From an uncultured Cetobacterium sp. (GTDB taxonomy: Bacteria > Fusobacteriota > Fusobacteriia > Fusobacteriales > Fusobacteriaceae), in contig CAAFWD010000099.1 in NCBI GenBank assembly GCA_900766645.1, forward strand, positions 1 to 10,828: a DNA stretch of 10,828 nt, written 5' to 3'. Of the stretch, positions 6,720 through 10,828 are shown piece by piece; the first letter of the stretch is position 1, and each line of letters starts with the position of its first letter. The notes under the pieces were generated by a model, which was not told the DNA's origin, did no database searches, and worked only from the letters and a program-made list of their open reading frames with translations. The position numbers and the translations under genes are program-made.

Positions 6720-7189
6720 TGATAGTAATAAGAAAAACTACGACAGATGACATAGAAAATATATATCACCATTTAAATTATAACTATGTAAAAAAATATT
6801 ATGAAAATGAAGCAGAAGAGAAAAAAAACTATGAAAAATGGTATAAATTTCTTGTGAATTCTCCTTTATTTGTGATGTTTACTGTCGAAGACCTAGGAGG
6901 CTTATTTTTAGGAAGTGTAAAATTTGAACTAGAAGAAGACTTTGAAGGTGCTGAGATTTCAATATATTTGGCAAAAAATATAAGAGGTAGAGGATATTCT
7001 ACAACAATTGTAAATGCAAGTATAGAGGAGTTAAGGTTTGAAACACCTCAGTTAAAATATATAGTGGCATATATTTTAGAAGAAAATATTCAATCTATAA
7101 AATGTTTTGAAAAAGCCGGTTTTAAATTAAAAGGGCAGATTGAAAGGAATGAGGTAGAGTATCTTTTGTACATGAAAGCGTTGGATTAA
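6719..7189 (+). CDS. GNAT-family N-acetyltransferase, substrate unknown
   Basis: A 156-residue single-domain protein of the Gcn5-related acetyltransferase fold. The acetyl-CoA pyrophosphate loop is NIRGRGYSTTIV (87-98), matching the Q/R-x-x-G-x-G/A pattern of motif A, and ENIQSIKCFEKAGFKLKG (122-139) is the usual N-x-x-S-x-x-x-F-E-K-A-G-F of motif B. The N-terminal part (VIRKTTTDDIENIYHHLN) opens as in RimJ/RimL-like and amino-sugar acetyltransferases, but neither substrate class can be chosen. The start is GTG at 6719 within TAGTG, overlapping the tyrS stop by one base. The only purine-rich stretch upstream, AGGG at 6702-6705, is 13 bases away, so initiation probably depends on ribosomes ending tyrS. 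No Met codon occurs before about residue 53, which supports the GTG. Nth begins 14 bases after its stop. Confidence 0.85.
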   Translation: MIVIRKTTTDDIENIYHHLNYNYVKKYYENEAEEKKNYEKWYKFLVNSPLFVMFTVEDLGGLFLGSVKFELEEDFEGAEISIYLAKNIRGRGYSTTIVNASIEELRFETPQLKYIVAYILEENIQSIKCFEKAGFKLKGQIERNEVEYLLYMKALD

Positions 7190-7192
7190 AAT

Positions 7193-7206
7193 GGAGGACT
7201 ATTTTG
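7193..7206 (+). promoter_or_regulatory. Ribosome binding site deciding a TTG start for nth
   Basis: GGAGGA at 7193-7198 lies 5 bases before TTG at 7204-7206. The nearby ATG at 7191 is out of frame with nth, and the next in-frame ATG is at codon 12, so the spacing singles out the rare TTG as the start. Confidence 0.75.
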
Positions 7207-7860
7207 AGGAAAAAAGAGAGAGCTGAAAAAGTTATAATGAGATTGAAAGAGAAGTTTGGAAAAACAGAATGTGCATTAAATTATACAACTCCATTTGAGC
7301 TACTAATCGCTGTTATGCTTTCAGCTCAATGCACAGATGTAAGAGTTAACATTGTGACAAAAGAGATGTTTAAAGTGGTTAATACACCGGAACAATTTTC
7401 TGAAATGCCTATTGAAGAGATAGAAGATCACATTAGAAGCACAGGATTTTATAGAAATAAGGCAAAAAATATAAAAAAATGTAGCCAGCAATTATTGGAA
7501 AAATTTAATGGAGAAGTTCCTTCAGATATGGGGAGTTTAGTTGAATTAGCAGGTGTAGGAAGAAAAACTGCAAATGTTGTTAGGGGTGAAATATGGGGAT
7601 TAGCAGATGGAATAACTGTGGATACCCATGTAAAAAGACTTTCAAACTTGATAGGTCTTGTAAAAGAGGATGATGTAATAAAGATAGAAAGAGAATTGAT
7701 GAAAATTATACCGAAGTATGATTGGATAGAATTTTCTCATTTATTAATTTTACAAGGAAGAGACAAATGTATTGCTAGAAGACCTAAATGTTTTGAGTGT
7801 GAAATACAGGAATATTGTAAAACAGGACTTTCTAAAATTAACAACACAAAAAAAGTATAA
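7204..7860 (+). CDS. nth: Endonuclease III (DNA glycosylase/AP lyase)
   Basis: A complete 218-residue base-excision repair enzyme that removes oxidised pyrimidines from DNA and cuts at the resulting abasic site. LLIAVMLSAQCTDVRVN (33-49) is the conserved DNA-contact helix. The helix-hairpin-helix is LAGVGRKTANVV (115-126), with the catalytic Lys121, and ITVDTHVKRL (137-146) holds the catalytic Asp140. Four cysteines at 189, 196, 199 and 205 give the C-x6-C-x2-C-x5-C site of the [4Fe-4S] cluster. The start is TTG, supported by a well-placed GGAGGA. It is the last gene of the tyrS-acetyltransferase-nth run, and the next operon makes Fe-S clusters. The tail after the last Cys is short and basic. 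Confidence 0.95.
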   Translation: MRKKERAEKVIMRLKEKFGKTECALNYTTPFELLIAVMLSAQCTDVRVNIVTKEMFKVVNTPEQFSEMPIEEIEDHIRSTGFYRNKAKNIKKCSQQLLEKFNGEVPSDMGSLVELAGVGRKTANVVRGEIWGLADGITVDTHVKRLSNLIGLVKEDDVIKIERELMKIIPKYDWIEFSHLLILQGRDKCIARRPKCFECEIQEYCKTGLSKINNTKKV

Positions 7861-7872
7861 ATTATCTTTTTT
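7849..7872 (+). terminator. Possible weak terminator at the end of nth
   Basis: AAAAAAG (7849-7855) can pair with CTTTTTT (7866-7872) around a 10-base loop, overlapping the nth stop codon. With one G-C pair the stem is weak, so some read-through into nifS is likely. It lies just before a strong promoter. Confidence 0.3.
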
Positions 7873-7877
7873 AATTC

Positions 7878-7906
7878 TTGACAATTAAAATAAAGAATGG
7901 TAATAT
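7878..7906 (+). promoter_or_regulatory. Promoter of nifS-nifU
   Basis: -35 TTGACA (7878-7883, exact consensus), 17-base spacer, -10 TAATAT (7901-7906). The expected start near 7913 gives a leader of about 36 bases. A short inverted repeat, AAAGAA (7892-7897) and TTCTTT (7907-7912), flanks the -10 box and could bind a repressor, though the arms are only 6 bp. Confidence 0.82.
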
Positions 7907-7948
7907 TTCTTTGTAAGATACAGATATGATTTTAAGGAGACGATAAAT

Positions 7949-9115
7949 ATGAGAGTTTATCTGGATAACAATGCAACTACAAAAATGGATCCAAAAGTTT
8001 TAGAAGCTATGATGCCATTTTTAACTGAAGAATATGGAAATGCTTTTAGTATGCATCTTTTTGGGAAAGAGACAGGAGCTGCTGTTTCTCAATCAAGAGA
8101 AAAGATAGCAGATTTATTAAAAGTAAAACCTGAGGAGATAATTTTCACAGGTTCTGGAACAGAGGGAGACAATATAGCTATAAGAGGTATAGCTAAAGCA
8201 TATAAAAACAGAGGAAATCATATAATTACAAGTTCAATAGAACATCCAGCTGTAAAAAATACATTTAAAGATTTACAGCAAGATGGATATGAAGTGACAT
8301 TTGTTCCTGTGGATGAAAATGGAGTAATTAATTTAGATGAATTGAAAAAAGCTATTAGACCGGAAACAATTTTGATTTCTGTTATGCATGCCAATAATGA
8401 GGTTGGAAGTGTTCAACCGATAAAAGAAATCGGAGAAATAGCTAAAAAAAATAGAATAGTATTTCATGTGGATGCTGTTCAAACAGTTGGAAAAATTCCA
8501 GTATTCCCAAAAGATCTTGGAGCAGATTTATTAACATTTTCTGCACATAAATTTCATGGACCTAAGGGTGTTGCTGCTTTATATATAAGACAGGGAGTAA
8601 GAGTTGGAAGAACTATAACAGGTGGAGGTCAAGAGAAAAAATTAAGACCAGGAACAACAAACACTGCTGGAGTAGTAGGAATGGCAAAAGCTTTAGAGAT
8701 TTCTATGGAAGACATGAGTGAAGAGATTAAAAAAGAACAAGAGCTTAGAGATTATTTTGAACAAAAATTATTAGATAAAATTCCAGAAATAGTTGTAAAC
8801 AGCAAAAATGTAGAAAGATTACCAGGTACTTCAAGTGTAACATTTAAGTATTTAGAGGGTGAATCTATATTACTTTCATTAAGTTATTTAGGAATAGCTG
8901 TGAGTTCAGGATCAGCTTGTTCTTCAGATGAACTTCAAGCATCGCATGTATTATTAGGAATGGGAATATCTCCTGAATTTGCTCACGGAACTATTAGATT
9001 TAGCTTAGGAAAATATAATACAAAAGAAGAAATTGATTATACAATAGAACAAGTTATAAAAGTAATTGAAAAATTAAGAATGTTATCACCTTTATGGAAC
9101 GAATTTAAAAGATAA
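7949..9115 (+). CDS. nifS: Cysteine desulfurase (NifS type)
   Basis: A complete 388-residue PLP-dependent class V aminotransferase-fold enzyme. It takes sulfur from L-cysteine, leaving alanine, and passes it as a persulfide to the scaffold encoded next. It opens with VYLDNNATTKMDP, typical of the family. The PLP site shows His99 (SSIEHPAVK), Asn150 (HANNEVGS), Asp175 (FHVDAVQT) and the Schiff-base Lys201 in SAHKFHGPKG. The sulfur-carrying Cys324 is in SSGSACSSDELQASHVLLGMG, whose mobile-loop sequence is of group I (NifS/IscS). Length and C-terminus favour the NifS branch found in clostridia and epsilonproteobacteria over enterobacterial IscS. AAGGAG at 7934-7939 lies 9 bases before the ATG. 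No iscR-like regulator gene precedes it. NifU follows after 24 bases. Confidence 0.96.
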   Translation: MRVYLDNNATTKMDPKVLEAMMPFLTEEYGNAFSMHLFGKETGAAVSQSREKIADLLKVKPEEIIFTGSGTEGDNIAIRGIAKAYKNRGNHIITSSIEHPAVKNTFKDLQQDGYEVTFVPVDENGVINLDELKKAIRPETILISVMHANNEVGSVQPIKEIGEIAKKNRIVFHVDAVQTVGKIPVFPKDLGADLLTFSAHKFHGPKGVAALYIRQGVRVGRTITGGGQEKKLRPGTTNTAGVVGMAKALEISMEDMSEEIKKEQELRDYFEQKLLDKIPEIVVNSKNVERLPGTSSVTFKYLEGESILLSLSYLGIAVSSGSACSSDELQASHVLLGMGISPEFAHGTIRFSLGKYNTKEEIDYTIEQVIKVIEKLRMLSPLWNEFKR

Positions 9116-9139
9116 AATTGTATTTTAAGGAGAGAAATT

Positions 9140-9514
9140 ATGCAATATACAGAAAAAGTAATGGATCATTTTATGAATCCTAGAAATGTTGGAACAATGG
9201 AAAATCCTGATGGATACGGAAAAGTTGGAAACCCTTCTTGCGGAGACATCATGGAGATATTTTTAAAAATAGAAAATGATATTATCACAGATGTAAAGTT
9301 TAGAACTTTTGGATGTGCTTCAGCAATAGCAACATCTTCAGTTTCTACAGAAATGGTTTTAGGAAAGGATATACATGAAGCTTTAGAAATAACTAATAAA
9401 GTTGTAGCAGAGGCTTTAGGTGGATTACCTGCAACAAAAATGCATTGTTCGGTATTAGCGGAAGAAGCATTAAAGGAAGCAATCGAAGACTACTTGTCTA
9501 AAAAAGAAAAATAA
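9140..9514 (+). CDS. nifU: Fe-S cluster scaffold protein, NifU N-terminal/IscU type
   Basis: A 124-residue protein consisting only of the scaffold domain on which Fe-S clusters are built from iron and NifS-derived sulfur. The three cluster cysteines are Cys34 (GNPSCGD), Cys59 (FRTFGCASAIA) and Cys103 (KMHCSVLAE), and Asp36 is the conserved Asp that tunes cluster release. LPATK at 96-100 replaces the LPPVK motif used by the HscA chaperone in IscU; no hscA, hscB or fdx is nearby. The central ferredoxin-like and C-terminal domains of full-length NifU (about 300 residues) are absent, and the ORF ends in a Lys-rich tail, so it is a naturally short IscU-like form, not a truncation. AAGGAG at 9127-9132 lies 7 bases before the ATG. 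It is the second gene of the nifS operon. Confidence 0.95.
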   Translation: MQYTEKVMDHFMNPRNVGTMENPDGYGKVGNPSCGDIMEIFLKIENDIITDVKFRTFGCASAIATSSVSTEMVLGKDIHEALEITNKVVAEALGGLPATKMHCSVLAEEALKEAIEDYLSKKEK

Positions 9515-9523
9515 TGTTATAAT
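9494..9523 (+). promoter_or_regulatory. Probable promoter of the D,D-carboxypeptidase gene, inside the end of nifU
   Basis: -35 TTGTCT (9494-9499), 18-base spacer, perfect -10 TATAAT (9518-9523), preceded by TGT (9515-9517), an extended -10. The -35 and most of the spacer are the last codons of nifU. The expected start near 9530 falls within the left arm of the nifU terminator, so the new transcript lacks the full hairpin and can pass on into the downstream gene. Confidence 0.6.
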
Positions 9524-9553
9524 AAGTGGAAGTCATAAATAACTTCCACTTTT
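9524..9553 (+). terminator. Rho-independent terminator of nifS-nifU
   Basis: A 10-bp perfect stem (AAGTGGAAGT at 9524-9533 with ACTTCCACTT at 9542-9551), 8-base loop, and T-rich tail TTTATTATTT. It begins 10 bases after the nifU stop. Confidence 0.88.
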
Positions 9554-9597
9554 ATTATTTAGTTAATTATTTTGAATGTTTTTAGAGGAGAATTTAT

Positions 9598-10707
9598 ATG
9601 AAAATTTTAATGATATTTTTTATGGTTGTATTTACAAATTTAAGCTTTGCAGAAAAAATTTTACCAGATTATAGATCATTTTTAGTTGGAGATACAACAG
9701 GGAAAATATTTTTTGAAGAAAATTCAGAGATTAAATATCCTCTGGCATCAGTAACGAAAGTAATGACGATAATGGTGACATTAGACGAAGTGAGAAAAGG
9801 AAACGTTGGATTATATGATGAAGTTCCAATTGATTGGGAAGCTGTAAGTGTTGGAGGAAGCCTAATTCCTGTAAAAAGTGGTGAAAAAATGCTGTTGATA
9901 GACTTATTGAAATCTACGGCTATTAAATCAGCAAATAATGCAGCATATGCTATGGCTAAATACGTAGGGAAAGGAAGTATTTCCCATTTTGTAGATATGA
10001 TGAATGAAAAAACAAAAAAATTAGGACTAGATGAGGAGTTAGATTTTTATACTCCAGCTGGATTGCCAGACTATATGACCAAAAAAAAAATGGATATGGG
10101 TACGGCCAAGGGCATATATGGTATGACTTTAGAAGCTTTAAAATATCCAGAATATTTAGAAATTGCAAAACAAAAAAGAGCGACTATAAAGAATGGGGAG
10201 TATACTCTAAAAAGTACGATTTTACTACTTGGAAAAGAAGGAATATATGGATTGAAAACAGGATATCATAGAAAGGCAAGATTTAACATCACTATATTAA
10301 GTAATAAAGATGGAGCAAATATAGTTACAGTTGTTATGGGTGGAAAAACTCAAGACATAAGGGATGAAAAAGTATTATCATTAAATGAAAAATTTCATTC
10401 TATTTATAGAAATAAAGATATTATAAAAAAAGATATTCCATTGCTATCTATTCCTGTAGAAGATGGATATAATTCTTTTGTAAAAGTATATCCAACAAAA
10501 AACTTTTCAATGATATTAAAAAGAGATTCAGATGTTAAAATTTCATTAGAAAGATTAAAAAAAATTAAAGCTCCAATGTTGAAAGGGACAAGGGTTGGGA
10601 AATTTAATGTTTTAGTCAATGGGGAGAAGGTTTTTACAGGGGATTTAACTATAAAAAAAGATATTACAGAAAAGAGTACTTTAGATAAAATTATAGATTT
10701 TTTTTAA
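9598..10707 (+). CDS. D-alanyl-D-alanine carboxypeptidase (PBP5/DacA family)
   Basis: A 369-residue secreted penicillin-binding protein that removes the terminal D-Ala from peptidoglycan stem peptides in the periplasm. Residues 1-18 form a signal peptide (Lys2, hydrophobic core, likely cut after SFA at 18-19). The serine-peptidase motifs are S51-V-T-K54, S111-A-N113 and K220-T-G222, in the order and spacing of the S11 family. KTG is followed by a basic run, YHRKARFN, instead of the more usual YTSxAGYC-like stretch. Residues about 275-355 look like the beta-rich C-terminal domain of PBP5, with KAPMLKGTRVGKFNVLVNG. The protein ends in a short segment, STLDKIIDFF; the longer amphipathic anchor of PBP5 is reduced, so membrane attachment is uncertain. 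AGAGGAG at 9584-9590 lies 7 bases before the ATG. The DFF-stop codons are part of a T-tract that serves the next promoter; no hairpin terminator follows. Confidence 0.93.
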   Translation: MKILMIFFMVVFTNLSFAEKILPDYRSFLVGDTTGKIFFEENSEIKYPLASVTKVMTIMVTLDEVRKGNVGLYDEVPIDWEAVSVGGSLIPVKSGEKMLLIDLLKSTAIKSANNAAYAMAKYVGKGSISHFVDMMNEKTKKLGLDEELDFYTPAGLPDYMTKKKMDMGTAKGIYGMTLEALKYPEYLEIAKQKRATIKNGEYTLKSTILLLGKEGIYGLKTGYHRKARFNITILSNKDGANIVTVVMGGKTQDIRDEKVLSLNEKFHSIYRNKDIIKKDIPLLSIPVEDGYNSFVKVYPTKNFSMILKRDSDVKISLERLKKIKAPMLKGTRVGKFNVLVNGEKVFTGDLTIKKDITEKSTLDKIIDFF

Positions 10708-10719
10708 AAAATAAAAAAA
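10698..10719 (+). promoter_or_regulatory. UP-element-like A/T tract
   Basis: A block made only of A and T (T8, A6, T, A7) lies between about -61 and -40 relative to the expected start of the next transcript. That is the position of the UP element contacted by the RNA polymerase alpha subunits at rRNA promoters. It overlaps the last codons and stop of the carboxypeptidase gene. Confidence 0.55.
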
Positions 10720-10723
10720 GTTG

Positions 10724-10752
10724 TTGACGAAGTTTAAAAGTTATGATACTAT
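10724..10752 (+). promoter_or_regulatory. Strong promoter, probably of an rRNA (stable RNA) operon
   Basis: -35 TTGACG (10724-10729), 17-base spacer, -10 TACTAT (10747-10752) with an extended TGA just before it (10744-10746). A second -10 choice, TATAAT at 10750-10755, would need a 20-base spacer. Start of transcription is expected near 10758-10760. No coding start or ribosome binding site follows within the window. Confidence 0.65.
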
Positions 10753-10759
10753 AATATTT

Positions 10760-10828
10760 GTTCAGCGGGAAACACCGCGAAACACAAAACAGAAGGACAT
10801 TAACAACCGAATAGAGAAAATAGTCAGA
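10760..10828 (+). ncRNA. Start of an untranslated leader, probably upstream of 16S rRNA
   Basis: The sequence after the promoter has a base composition unlike the neighbouring coding and intergenic DNA, with a GC hairpin at its very start (GCGG at 10765-10768, CCGC at 10775-10778, loop GAAACA). Then comes GGACATTAACAACCG around 10795-10809, whose TTAACAA resembles the end of boxA (TGCTCTTTAACAA), the antitermination signal of rRNA leaders. No open reading frame with a ribosome binding site begins here. The 16S gene itself, with its AGAGTTTGATC start, is not within the window, so the identity is inferred; a tRNA operon is the alternative. Confidence 0.5.

Noticed and set aside
10698..10719. 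T8/A-tract as a terminator for the carboxypeptidase gene
   Set aside because: The Ts precede the As and overlap the stop codon; there is no GC stem followed by T-run. It fits an UP element better.
1..10828. Search by eye for CRISPR arrays, insertion sequences, tRNAs, toxin-antitoxin pairs and defence genes
   Set aside because: No spaced direct repeats, transposase-like frames, cloverleaf sequences or small paired genes were seen; almost all of the window is explained by housekeeping genes.

Overview
The window is AT-rich (about two-thirds A+T by eye). AGA arginine, TTA leucine and GGA glycine codons dominate, and AGGAGG-type ribosome binding sites are strong. All complete genes lie on the + strand. 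This, with a Na+-type membrane pyrophosphatase, a NifS/NifU pair and a thin-wall type D,D-carboxypeptidase, suggests a low-GC anaerobe, most likely a fusobacterium (Cetobacterium, Ilyobacter, Propionigenium or Fusobacterium type). A clostridium-like Firmicute cannot be excluded without a database search. The taxonomic call is inference.

Layout. (1) 1-228: the 3' end of an ApbE-type flavin transferase. (2) 257-2343: a single-gene unit with its own promoter and terminator, encoding a K+-dependent, probably Na+-pumping pyrophosphatase (hppA). (3) 2344-5419: a regulatory region with two palindromes and a good promoter, then pyruvate kinase (pyk) and enolase (eno), closed by a strong terminator. 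(4) 5428-7860: tyrS, a GNAT acetyltransferase whose start overlaps the tyrS stop, and nth (endonuclease III), a tightly packed operon. (5) 7878-9553: nifS-nifU, an Fe-S cluster assembly operon with a near-consensus promoter and a terminator. (6) 9494-10707: a D-alanyl-D-alanine carboxypeptidase whose likely promoter is interleaved with the nifU terminator. (7) 10698-10828: a strong promoter with an A/T-tract UP-like element and the start of an untranslated leader with a GC hairpin and a boxA-like stretch. It is probably the promoter of an rRNA operon whose 16S gene starts beyond the window.

The genes are mainly housekeeping. Enolase and pyruvate kinase are the last two steps of glycolysis. 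The pyrophosphatase recovers the energy of PPi released by biosynthesis, including aminoacyl-tRNA synthesis by TyrS, as an ion gradient. NifS/NifU build Fe-S clusters of the kind that Nth carries. The two K+-dependent enzymes (HppA, Pyk) can be read from diagnostic residues.

I did not find a novel multi-gene system, defence island, CRISPR array, mobile element or toxin-antitoxin pair. The observations of most interest are regulatory: the promoter/terminator overlap at 9494-9553, the stable-RNA promoter whose UP-like tract is formed by the 3' end of the carboxypeptidase gene, and the palindromes upstream of pyk. No intergenic stretch exceeds 300 bases; the longest is 2297-2578 and its contents are listed.
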